39,074 nucleotides of DNA, taken from positions 1 to 39,074 of the forward strand of contig CANPZR010000003.1 in NCBI GenBank assembly GCA_947589175.1, read 5' to 3'. Source of the stretch: an uncultured Lachnospiraceae bacterium. Its GTDB lineage: Bacteria; Bacillota; Clostridia; Lachnospirales; Lachnospiraceae. This document shows positions 31,176 to 38,744 of this stretch, one piece after another. The notes beneath the pieces were generated by a model, which worked only from the letters and a program-made list of their open reading frames with translations, was not told the DNA's origin and ran no database searches. The translations under genes and the position numbers were made by a program. Position 1 is the first letter of the stretch, and each line of letters opens with the position of its first letter.

Positions 31176-32649
31176 AAAACCACCTGTGTTCCTTTAGAGT
31201 ATTAGTGACCAAACTATCACCCGAAAGGAGTACCCACAGATGGTTTCCACTAATACTTTATGCAAAAAACTGCTCAATGTCAAGAACGCCGTTGTTGAAA
31301 GATGCGATTTTTATTCTGATCAGGATGGCGTGAATCACATCCAGATCCACGCCAGGCCTAACGTATGGCACAAGGACGATTGCCCGATTTGTCATAAATG
31401 CTGCAGGCGCTACGACAGGAAGAACCCCCAGCCCCGCATTTGGAGAGGGCTTGACTGGGGAGGAACCCTCGTTGAGGTGTCCTATGACACGCACCGCATC
31501 GAATGCCCCGTACATGGTGTCCTCGTCGCTGATGTCCCATGGGCTTATCCCGGCAGTGGGTTTACCAAGGATTTTGATCTCACCGTCGGCTGGCTTGCCA
31601 CATACCTGCCAAGGAGCGCCGTCTCCGAATATATGCGTATCGACTGGGAGACTGTCGGCAGGTGTGTCCACCGCACCCTGAACGACATTGAGCCGGAACG
31701 CTCCAAACGGCTGGACGGTCTTGTAAATATCGGCATTGACGAGACCAGCTACAGGAAAGGGCACAAATACATCACCGTAATCGTCAACCATGACACCAAT
31801 ACCGTTGTATGGGCAGCGCAGGGGCACGGCAAAAGCGTCTTGGAGCAGTTTTACAGGCAGCTTACGCCAGCGCAGCTCTCATCCATCAAAGTCGTTACTG
31901 GCGATGGGGCGAAATGGATCACTGAATGCGTGAATGCATTCACCCCAGAATGCGAACGCTGCGTCGACCCGTTCCATGTGGTGGAATGGGCAATGGAGGC
32001 ACTTGATGAGGTGCGCCGTGAGGTATGGCGGGAGGCTTATAATGAGGCTGTGGAGATTGCAAAAGCACACCCCTGCAAAAAAGGACGCCCCAAGGCTGGT
32101 GATGCCGAAAACGCCATCATAAATGCTGCCAAAGCAAAGGCGGACGAGATCAAAAACTCTGCATACGCACTCGGCAAAGCTCCCGAACATTTGACGGAGA
32201 GCCAGCAGGCAAAAGTGGCGATGATCGCAGAGAACAACAACCGCCTTTACCGTGCCTACCGTATGAAAGAAACACTCCGTCTGATCCTGAAGATCAAAGA
32301 CGTTGATGAAGCAGAGTCAGAGCTGAAGCGCTGGCTCTGGTGGGCAAGCCACAGCAGGATCGCCGCTTTCAAAAATCTGTACCTGAAGATCAAGCGGCAT
32401 AAGGATCATATCCTGAACACAATACGGCTGGGAATGAGCAACGCCCGGATCGAAGCCACAAACAATAAGATCAAGCTGATCATTCGTAAGGCATATGGAT
32501 TTCGCAATATACAAAATATGTTGGATATGGTGTATCTGGTATGCTCGGATCTGAAGATCCCGCTCCCCAACCGAAAACCGAAATCCGTTTAATCAGCATA
32601 AACACTGGGGTTGTGGGTGTTTTTCACCCACCATTACCCCCGAAGAGCC
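31119..32649. mobile_element. ISL3-family insertion sequence
   Basis: About 1.53 kb with one transposase gene. The left terminal repeat begins GGCTTCTGG and contains ATGGTGGGT (31132-31140). The right end reads, inverted, GGCTCTTCGG and ATGGTGGGT (32626-32649). GGCTNTT is the usual start of ISL3-family ends. The eight bases outside each end (TTTTCGGA and ATAAAAAA) do not match, so there is no target-site duplication. It is more GC-rich than the surrounding cargo. Confidence 0.8.
31240..32592 (+). CDS. ISL3-family transposase
   Basis: A 450-residue DDE transposase with AAAGGAG upstream of the ATG. The N-terminal zinc-finger region has CPICHKCCRRYD and a second cysteine/histidine pair in IECPVHG, typical of ISL3. 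The catalytic core shows Asp in NIGIDETSYRKGHKY, Asp in VVTGDGAKWI and Glu in SNARIEATNNKIKLI, with the family signature RKAYGFRN following. A helical insertion lies between the second Asp and the Glu. Full length with all catalytic residues, so it is probably active. Its 3' end overlaps, out of frame, a reading frame leading toward the HTH-Nudix gene. Confidence 0.93.
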   Translation: MVSTNTLCKKLLNVKNAVVERCDFYSDQDGVNHIQIHARPNVWHKDDCPICHKCCRRYDRKNPQPRIWRGLDWGGTLVEVSYDTHRIECPVHGVLVADVPWAYPGSGFTKDFDLTVGWLATYLPRSAVSEYMRIDWETVGRCVHRTLNDIEPERSKRLDGLVNIGIDETSYRKGHKYITVIVNHDTNTVVWAAQGHGKSVLEQFYRQLTPAQLSSIKVVTGDGAKWITECVNAFTPECERCVDPFHVVEWAMEALDEVRREVWREAYNEAVEIAKAHPCKKGRPKAGDAENAIINAAKAKADEIKNSAYALGKAPEHLTESQQAKVAMIAENNNRLYRAYRMKETLRLILKIKDVDEAESELKRWLWWASHSRIAAFKNLYLKIKRHKDHILNTIRLGMSNARIEATNNKIKLIIRKAYGFRNIQNMLDMVYLVCSDLKIPLPNRKPKSV

Positions 32650-32657
32650 ATAAAAAA

Positions 32658-33317
32658 ATGAGCAAATCGGACTTGCGTAAAAAGGCGGAAATCGCTCCTA
32701 ACACAATGACAAAGCTTCGTCGTGATGAAGAGGTGAGCCTTACAATTCTTAGCAAAATCTGCAAAACCTTACATGCAGACTTTGGGGATATTGTGGAGTA
32801 TGTGCCGGATGCAGAAATTTGGGATTTGTATAATGAGAATAGAGAACTCCTGGGAAAAGATCATGTAAGAGGAGAGCAACTACCGATAGATGGATATCAT
32901 CTGGTGGTGCATGTCTGGATTCGTAATTCTAAGGGAGAGTACCTTATCTCGCAGCGTTCAGCAAACAGACCAACACACCCTTTGATGTGGGAATGTGTAG
33001 GTGGTTCGGTTGTGAAGGGAGAAGACAGTTTACAGGGGGCAATTCGAGAGGCAAAGGAAGAGGTTGGCGTTGATTTGATGCCGGAAAATGGACAAGTTCT
33101 TTTTACAAAGACACGAAAAATCATTGAGGGAAAAATCTTTAATGATATTGTGGATGTTTGGCTATTTGAATATGATGGAGAGGTTGATTTAGGCAATGCC
33201 ACAACGGATGAAGTGGCACAGGTTGCTTGGATGAACAGGGAACAAATAAAAGAATTGTTTGATGCAAATATGTTTGTGGATACATTGAAATACTTCTTTA
33301 CGGAAGTGAATGTTTAA
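32658..33317 (+). CDS. HTH-Nudix chimeric protein, N-terminally trimmed at the IS junction
   Basis: A 219-residue protein. Residues about 1-45 (MSKSDLRKKAEIAPNTMTKL, RRDEEVSLTILSKICKTLHA) are an XRE HTH_26-type DNA-binding domain lacking its first helix. Residues about 52-219 are a full Nudix domain (WDLYNENRELLGKDHVRGE, box GGSVVKGEDSLQGAIREAKE then EVGVDL), of the IPP-isomerase-like group. HTH_26 proteins normally start about 20 residues earlier, and the IS ends eight bases before this ATG. The original start is therefore gone, and translation would depend on a poor ribosome site. The HTH and Nudix parts may themselves be joined by a deletion (GDIVEYVPDAEIWDLY). Nudix catalytic residues are intact. 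Confidence 0.75.
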   Translation: MSKSDLRKKAEIAPNTMTKLRRDEEVSLTILSKICKTLHADFGDIVEYVPDAEIWDLYNENRELLGKDHVRGEQLPIDGYHLVVHVWIRNSKGEYLISQRSANRPTHPLMWECVGGSVVKGEDSLQGAIREAKEEVGVDLMPENGQVLFTKTRKIIEGKIFNDIVDVWLFEYDGEVDLGNATTDEVAQVAWMNREQIKELFDANMFVDTLKYFFTEVNV

Positions 33318-33348
33318 GGAAATTTAATGTTTTCTCAGGAGGAAGCAG

Positions 33349-35079
33349 ATGATAGATAAAAATGATGATATACAGCAAAGGAATATCGATTTATTAATAG
33401 CAGGATATTGGTATGAGGATTTACCACCAGTTATAGATATAGCAAACATGAAAGGAAAGATAAAGGGAATTATTGAAAAGATTGATAATGATATATATGA
33501 TGACTTTTATAAAACGGATGGAATAATAACTGAATATAAAAATACACAGGCACCATCATATATATTTAATGACGGGATAGAACCTATAACTTTTTTTGAA
33601 TTTAAGAAGAATGGTGCATTGAGAGAAATGCAGATTCCCAATTTGAAGTATTATTGTACATTTGTTTATAACACAATTGCTGTCTATGATGAACTGTTTA
33701 GTAAACTGTATAGTGAGCCGGAATTTGATAAATATGTTTGTAATTCAAACTCTTATATATTATTTAATGAACTGTTTCATATTTATAAATTGTATGATGG
33801 AAGTGAGGAAATTATTGAGAGTGGAATATTTGCTGTAAAGAATAATAAAACTACGGGGCAACTTGCACATGAAGAGAATAATGTAAGATACTTAAAAAAG
33901 CAAGGTGCTAAATTATATTCAGTTAAAGTTGATATAGAGTCATTTTATCCCAATGTGTATACGCATTATCTTAGTAAAATTAAAGATGCTGAGCCATATA
34001 AAGATAATATTTGCTGTGACACTTATTTTGACTTTTTGGATTATTACAATATGAAGATAAATAATAATCAGACAAAGGGAATTGTGACAGGAGTTTACTC
34101 TTCGACAATATCAGCGGAGTTGCTTATGTTATGTGTGGATTACGAGATTAATAATGTTATAGGTGATGAGGTGTCGTACATTCGATATGTTGATGATTTA
34201 ACTTTTTTTTCAGATTCTTTAGAGGAAATATATTCCAAATTGCCATTAGTACAAAGGGTTTTGAATAAATATAGGCTTAGAATAAATAACAATAAAACAG
34301 AGACACAAAAGAGCATATATAATATGTCATATGTTGATATGTATGAGTTGAAGAAGAGATTTGATTTTTTCGATTTTGATTCTACTGATATTATAAAATA
34401 TGATAAAGAGGTTTTTTACAATATTAAAGGATATGTGGCTAGAGCATATGACAATAATCTAAAATCTGAAATAAAAGCATTCTTATCAATGTTTAGAAGA
34501 GCTATTAGTTTGAAAAAACTTTGCTTTGATATAGATGAGAAAATTGACTTAAAAAAACATACTGTAGCATATATGGTACAGTTGGCTTGTTTGGAACCGA
34601 TATTTGCATCGCGTTGCTATAGGGTTATCATTTCTATATTGAATTTGATTGATGAAGAGAATAAAAAAGATGAAATAGTAAAATTGCTGAAATCAAAAAA
34701 TGATTTTATAAATGCAACATATCATGATTCGCTTTTGCAGATATGGCATTATTATGTTTTGAGTACGTATGACGCTAAATCCAATATTAAAGAGTTGATA
34801 GATAGTTTTGGAAGCGATGAAATAAATCCGATTATCTTAGCAGGATTTGTAAAAGAAAAAAATGCAGCTAATAAAGAATTGTTTGATTATATAAAAAAGA
34901 CTTATTCTTCAATTGTATATAAAGAAGGAGAGAGTTCTTATTGGATGCGAAGCATTATGTTTTCAAAATGGTGGTTACCATTGCTTGTTATATATTTAAA
35001 GGATGGTAAGGACTATTCTCAATTTTATGAAAGCCAACATTTTCATGAAATTTACAAGGAAATGAAAGAGGATAAATAA
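33349..35079 (+). CDS. Abi/UG-class reverse transcriptase, probable antiphage defence protein
   Basis: A 576-residue protein with AGGAGG seven bases before the ATG. The RT palm is clear: motif A VKVDIESFYPNVYTHYL with Asp195, motif B TKGIVTGVYSSTISAELLM (about 242-260) and motif C YVDD at 280-283. The FYPxxYTH wording after motif A is characteristic of the AbiA/AbiK/Abi-P2 and UG (DRT) reverse transcriptases, not of group II intron, retron or DGR enzymes. There is no thumb/maturase or HNH region; residues about 300-576 are helical, like the HEAT-like tails of Abi RTs. Members known to work in defence synthesise DNA that blocks phage growth. The exact DRT type and any partner RNA cannot be assigned by eye. 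Strongly AT-rich, unlike the IS upstream. Confidence 0.85.
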   Translation: MIDKNDDIQQRNIDLLIAGYWYEDLPPVIDIANMKGKIKGIIEKIDNDIYDDFYKTDGIITEYKNTQAPSYIFNDGIEPITFFEFKKNGALREMQIPNLKYYCTFVYNTIAVYDELFSKLYSEPEFDKYVCNSNSYILFNELFHIYKLYDGSEEIIESGIFAVKNNKTTGQLAHEENNVRYLKKQGAKLYSVKVDIESFYPNVYTHYLSKIKDAEPYKDNICCDTYFDFLDYYNMKINNNQTKGIVTGVYSSTISAELLMLCVDYEINNVIGDEVSYIRYVDDLTFFSDSLEEIYSKLPLVQRVLNKYRLRINNNKTETQKSIYNMSYVDMYELKKRFDFFDFDSTDIIKYDKEVFYNIKGYVARAYDNNLKSEIKAFLSMFRRAISLKKLCFDIDEKIDLKKHTVAYMVQLACLEPIFASRCYRVIISILNLIDEENKKDEIVKLLKSKNDFINATYHDSLLQIWHYYVLSTYDAKSNIKELIDSFGSDEINPIILAGFVKEKNAANKELFDYIKKTYSSIVYKEGESSYWMRSIMFSKWWLPLLVIYLKDGKDYSQFYESQHFHEIYKEMKEDK

Positions 35080-35195
35080 TTTCTTTTTCATATAAAAGAG
35101 AATTGCTACAATATATTCAGGAAAATGAAGAACATGGAATGAAGCTCTAAGTAGAGTATTATAATAGTTAATTGATGTAAATTGGAGGCGATAGA

Positions 35196-36581
35196 ATGAC
35201 AATTGAATTTATGAGAGACTTGCTTTCAAAAGATGAAAAAATAACAGTAGAATACAAAACCTGTCAGCATGGTGTTCAGGAAGATGTGTATGAAACGGTG
35301 TGTTCTTTTTCTAACAGATATGGTGGTTATATCATCATGGGTGCGAAAGATGATGGAACGCCAATAGGCATTAACCGGAATATGGTTAAGGATATGAAGA
35401 AAAACTTTGTGAATCAACTCAATAATCCGGATAAGATGTCCCCAACACTATATCTTTCATTAGAGGAATTGGAATATGAAGGAGTGTTGCTTCTGTGGGT
35501 ATATGTGCCACCCACATCTACAGTAGAAAAATGTGCGAATAGGATTTATGACAGGAATGAAGATGGTGACATGGATATTACAGATTCGCCGATTCAGTTG
35601 CAAAATATGTATAACAGAAAAAGTAATACATATGCGGAGCATAAGATATTCCCATATGTTACAACGGAAGATCTACGCATGGATTTGATGGATAAAGTAA
35701 GAAATCTTGCAAAGAGTAAAAATCCGGATCATCCTTGGCTGAAAATGTCTGATGAGGAAATATTGAAGAGTGCAGGTTTATGGGAAAAAGATTTTTCATC
35801 AGGCATCCAGGGATATAATCTTGCCGGAGTACTTTTGTTTGGTAAGGATGAAGTAATACGTTCCTGTTGTCCGGGATATATTACAGATGCAATTTACAGA
35901 GTCGAAAATTTGGATAGATATGATGATAGATTGCAGGTAACAACAAATCTGACAGAGGCATATGAACTTCTGATGGATTTTGTGGCAAAGCATACTTCTG
36001 ATAAGTTTTGTCTGGTTGATAATGTAAATACAAGCATTAGAGGCATTATTTCCAGAGAAGTAATTGCAAATATTCTTGTGCATAGAGATTATTCCAGTGC
36101 TTTTCCGGCAAAGGTGATTATTGAAAAGGATTGGCTAAAAACGGAAAACTGGTGTATACCAAGACGTCATGGCAATATTATGAGTGATGAATTTACACCA
36201 TATCCTAAGAATCCATTGATACAGCAATTTTTTGCAAATATTGGTAGAACTGATACAATTGGTTCCGGTGTACGAAATCTATATAAATATACACCAATAT
36301 ATTCTGATGGTGGTAAGCCGGAATTGATTGAAGATGATGTGTTTAGAATAACCATTCCTTTGGACAAGGTGGCTGCCGACGAGGGAAGAGAACAGAAAAC
36401 TTTATCTGAAAGAGAACAAAAAATTTATAATATGATTTGTGAAAACCTGCACTTATCGGTTGAACAGGTAATGGCAGAACTTGATATATCAAGAGCAACG
36501 GTATTCAGAGACTATGCTAAAATCAAAAAAGTAACAGGTGCAATGTATGACAAAAAGACATCGACATGGACTTTGGATTGA
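35196..36581 (+). CDS. AlbA_2 (Schlafen-like) / HATPase_c_4 / winged-HTH regulator
   Basis: A 461-residue protein with GGAGG upstream. An N-terminal AlbA_2 (Schlafen core-like) domain (about 15-140; EYKTCQHGVQEDVYETVCSF, GGYIIMGAKDDGTPIG) is followed by a GHKL-type HATPase_c_4 region (about 240-395; SREVIANILVHRDYS, FFANIGRTDTIGSGVRNLYK). A C-terminal winged HTH comes last (about 405-461; LHLSVEQVMAELDISRATVF). This is the COG2865 architecture, annotated as transcriptional regulator or RecG-like helicase although it lacks helicase motifs. Such proteins are frequent in mobile and defence islands. Directly downstream is an array of TAGTCTCA repeats that may be its own operator. It lies 117 bases after the RT gene. 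Confidence 0.87.
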   Translation: MTIEFMRDLLSKDEKITVEYKTCQHGVQEDVYETVCSFSNRYGGYIIMGAKDDGTPIGINRNMVKDMKKNFVNQLNNPDKMSPTLYLSLEELEYEGVLLLWVYVPPTSTVEKCANRIYDRNEDGDMDITDSPIQLQNMYNRKSNTYAEHKIFPYVTTEDLRMDLMDKVRNLAKSKNPDHPWLKMSDEEILKSAGLWEKDFSSGIQGYNLAGVLLFGKDEVIRSCCPGYITDAIYRVENLDRYDDRLQVTTNLTEAYELLMDFVAKHTSDKFCLVDNVNTSIRGIISREVIANILVHRDYSSAFPAKVIIEKDWLKTENWCIPRRHGNIMSDEFTPYPKNPLIQQFFANIGRTDTIGSGVRNLYKYTPIYSDGGKPELIEDDVFRITIPLDKVAADEGREQKTLSEREQKIYNMICENLHLSVEQVMAELDISRATVFRDYAKIKKVTGAMYDKKTSTWTLD

Positions 36582-36592
36582 TAGGATTGACT

Positions 36593-36767
36593 TAGTCTCA
36601 AGTTAGTCTCAACATAGTCTCATGAGATTTGATACCGGATGAGACCGAATAAAGCGGTAGAAATGTGATAAAATCGGCATTTTTTCAAAAAATAAGAGAT
36701 AATTAGTCTCAAGTTAGTCTCACGTAGTCTCATTTTGGAGATGAGATTTTGAGACTGAGTTGAGACT
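36593..36767. repeat. TAGTCTCA / TGAGACT repeat array
   Basis: TAGTCTCA occurs at 36593-36600, 36604-36611, 36615-36622, 36704-36711, 36715-36722 and 36725-36732: two clusters of three with an 11-base (last step 10-base) period, one helical turn. Inverted copies TGAGAC(T) occur at 36640, 36750 and 36761, with TGAGAT variants at 36623 and 36742. The whole 230-base region between two genes is built from this motif, so it is probably a multi-site operator. Confidence 0.9.
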
Positions 36768-36772
36768 GGGGA

Positions 36773-36790
36773 AATTATCATAAGATAATT
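36773..36790. promoter_or_regulatory. Short perfect palindrome before the membrane-protein genes
   Basis: AATTATC-ATAA-GATAATT lies 30 bases upstream of the ATG at 36821, between the TAGTCTCA array and the AGGAAGG ribosome site. It may be an operator or a small hairpin in the leader. Confidence 0.4.
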
Positions 36791-36820
36791 AGAAATATGC
36801 GATACAGGAAGGAAAAAGAG

Positions 36821-37591
36821 ATGTGGGCACAAATTGGTAATTGGCTATATCAAAATGCAATGGCTATTTTCATTTCTGCGATTGCATCATTGTTAATATC
36901 AAAAAGATATTACGACAAAGCAAATCGCGAAAGTGTATTTATGACGGTTATATTTCCAATCGTTAAATTGTTGAATCAAAGATATTATACACGTAAGGAC
37001 TATGAAGCACTTTTTGAAATCAATTCTTCTTATGCTGTTAAATATCTTCGAAAAAAGGAAAGAAATAAGCTACTAGAATTGTTAAGTGCTTATAGAGATG
37101 TATGTAGATATAGTAAAGAGGGTGCAGATACAAGTTGTATTATGGCATATTATAATTTTAAGTTGAAGGAGAATGGCGTTAATCCTAAACCATGTACAAT
37201 AAGAGATGATGACGGAGAAGTGGTAGCAGATGATTTTCCGCCTGATTATAATTATTTGCAAGATTATGTGTATGAAATAGTTTCCTCATATGATTTTATA
37301 GAGTCACCAGATGAATGTGCTGTGAAAATTGCGGATGCGTTTAAACGTTATACCAAAAAATATTATACTGATAAGAAAATAGTATATTTCGAAGATTATT
37401 CCATTGAGAAAGTGATTGAATTGTCAGAAGTTTCTAAGAAATGGAATGAAAAATTTAGGTTGGCAGATGCGAGCAAGGAGGAGTTTTTAAAATTACCTAT
37501 ATGTAAAAAAGTGAAAGATATTATTGATGAGTCAAGTGTTAATGAATATGTTAAAAGTAAGAAAGCAACAAGGTTGGAAAATAGCAATTGA
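36821..37591 (+). CDS. Uncharacterised protein with N-terminal membrane anchor
   Basis: A 256-residue protein starting at MWAQIGNWLY (36821), with AGGAAGG nine bases upstream; the ATG at 36797 lacks a site. One membrane segment (about 13-29, NAMAIFISAIASLLISK) is followed by a soluble, mainly helical, charged domain with many Tyr/Lys/Glu residues. No enzymatic motif or known family was recognised. It is followed 25 bases later by another membrane protein, so the two likely form a unit. Position beside the Abi-type RT and the AlbA_2 regulator makes a defence effector or partner conceivable, but that is only context. Confidence 0.6.
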   Translation: MWAQIGNWLYQNAMAIFISAIASLLISKRYYDKANRESVFMTVIFPIVKLLNQRYYTRKDYEALFEINSSYAVKYLRKKERNKLLELLSAYRDVCRYSKEGADTSCIMAYYNFKLKENGVNPKPCTIRDDDGEVVADDFPPDYNYLQDYVYEIVSSYDFIESPDECAVKIADAFKRYTKKYYTDKKIVYFEDYSIEKVIELSEVSKKWNEKFRLADASKEEFLKLPICKKVKDIIDESSVNEYVKSKKATRLENSN

Positions 37592-37615
37592 ACATTGTAG
37601 GAAGGATAAGTGGAT

Positions 37616-38440
37616 ATGCAGGATAAAGAAAACAAGGACATAATTGATAGTCAAGGAAATGTTTTGAAAAGTACAAAAGATAATAGGGTCAAACAATTTT
37701 TGAAAGATAATGTATGGAATATTTTGAGTACTGGTTTGGCTGCATGTATTACTTTAGCAGGAATGATGAATTTGGTGATTTCAAAAAGCTTTTCTATTTC
37801 ATGTTCGAATTTTTATGGAATAGATGAAAAATATTTTAGCGGAACAGAAATGTTTGAGAACAAATTGATTTTTGTTTTTTGTGCATTGCTTTTGTTTGCT
37901 TATCCGTTCATATTCTCATACATGAATAAAAAAATGAATAGCAAACTATATGTGGTATTGACATTTCTTTTAACGATATATATTTTATTTGCCCAAAATA
38001 TATTATATACGATTAACCTAATAGAAATTATTCCATGGGCATGGTTGAGACGATGTATAGACAATTATACAACGATTGGAGTGTTTTTATTTGTCGATAT
38101 AGTGATAGCATATTTTATAATAATAAGGAATTTCTTTTGGAAAAATAAGAAATACAATATGGGTGGAAAGATAATATTAGCAATAGCGCTGATACTATAT
38201 GTTTTGAATGTAGTTACAGGAATTGCAATTAAAATAGACTATGAAATTAGTGACAAGAAAGCATATGAGGTTATTGAACAGAATAGAGCTATAGTATCGA
38301 ATTATGATGGTAAATTTGTAGTTATGAATTGTGAAATACAAGGCGAAACTATTATTTTAAAAAAGGGTACATATAGTTTGGAGGAGATGACAGGGGTTTC
38401 AATTACATATCACAAATATGAGAAAGTAATTTGTGAGTAA
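37616..38440 (+). CDS. Uncharacterised polytopic membrane protein
   Basis: A 274-residue protein (MQDKENKDII start at 37616, AGGAAGG ten bases upstream; GTG 37610 is an alternative). About five membrane segments: near residues 39-60, 84-103, 111-132, 150-170 and 184-205. A soluble C-terminal tail of about 70 residues follows (YEISDKKAYEVIEQNRAIVS), probably a small beta domain (FVVMNCEIQGETIILKKGTY). No transporter signature was recognised. It is the last plus-strand gene and ends at a terminator shared with the convergent minus-strand genes. Probably translated together with the preceding membrane-anchored protein. Confidence 0.6.
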   Translation: MQDKENKDIIDSQGNVLKSTKDNRVKQFLKDNVWNILSTGLAACITLAGMMNLVISKSFSISCSNFYGIDEKYFSGTEMFENKLIFVFCALLLFAYPFIFSYMNKKMNSKLYVVLTFLLTIYILFAQNILYTINLIEIIPWAWLRRCIDNYTTIGVFLFVDIVIAYFIIIRNFFWKNKKYNMGGKIILAIALILYVLNVVTGIAIKIDYEISDKKAYEVIEQNRAIVSNYDGKFVVMNCEIQGETIILKKGTYSLEEMTGVSITYHKYEKVICE

Positions 38441-38444
38441 AATA

Positions 38445-38478
38445 ACCAGTCCCAACAACGATGTATGAAAGGACTGGT
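38445..38478. terminator. Terminator-like hairpin between convergent genes
   Basis: ACCAGTCC (38445-38452) and GGACTGGT (38471-38478) form a perfect 8-bp stem just after the membrane-protein stop and just before the end of the minus-strand genes. T-rich sequence follows on the minus strand (TATTTTAC), so it may mainly serve the leftward operon. Confidence 0.6.
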
Positions 38479-38492
38479 ATATAGGCGTTAAA

Positions 38493-38744
38493 TTAATTTA
38501 ATCCATCCATCGCATCCACATAATCCTGTAATCCGTTTTCTTTCAATGCCAGTTTGGCATACAGCAGAGGTGCCTCCTCTGCCAGCCGGTACAGATAGAC
38601 AATATCATTCGGATCATCAAAGATGACAGAGGAATTACATTCTTTACAATAGATAACAAGAATGGAGTTCTTTCCGGTATTGAAGAAAATGGAGTCTGTG
38701 GCTGGTTCGTACATACCGAATTGGAAATCAAGATTGTTGTTCAT
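38493..38744 (-). CDS. Small mobile-element protein (DUF6061-like)
   Basis: An 83-residue protein starting at MNNNLDFQFG (38744), with GGAGG upstream; the longer ATG start at 38777 is less likely. The start overlaps the end of the upstream minus-strand gene by 17 bases. The N-terminal half is beta-rich with a single Cys pair (YCKECNSSV). The C-terminal half (APLLYAKLALKENGLQDYVD) resembles the DPLAYAELVL ending of small DUF6061 proteins common in Firmicutes conjugative elements. The function is unknown. Confidence 0.6.
   Translation of the reverse strand: MNNNLDFQFGMYEPATDSIFFNTGKNSILVIYCKECNSSVIFDDPNDIVYLYRLAEEAPLLYAKLALKENGLQDYVDAMDGLN

Noticed and set aside
31258-31827. Minus-strand reading frame within the transposase
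   Set aside because: Shadow of the transposase; no ribosome site and no recognisable domain.
33349-35079. Retron, group II intron or DGR reverse transcriptase
   Set aside because: No msr-msd-like RNA with inverted a1/a2 repeats, no maturase/HNH domain, and no template/variable repeat pair or Avd gene nearby; motif A context fits Abi/UG RTs.
36593-36767. CRISPR array
   Set aside because: Units are only 8 bases with 2-3-base gaps; there are no spacers of constant length and no cas genes.
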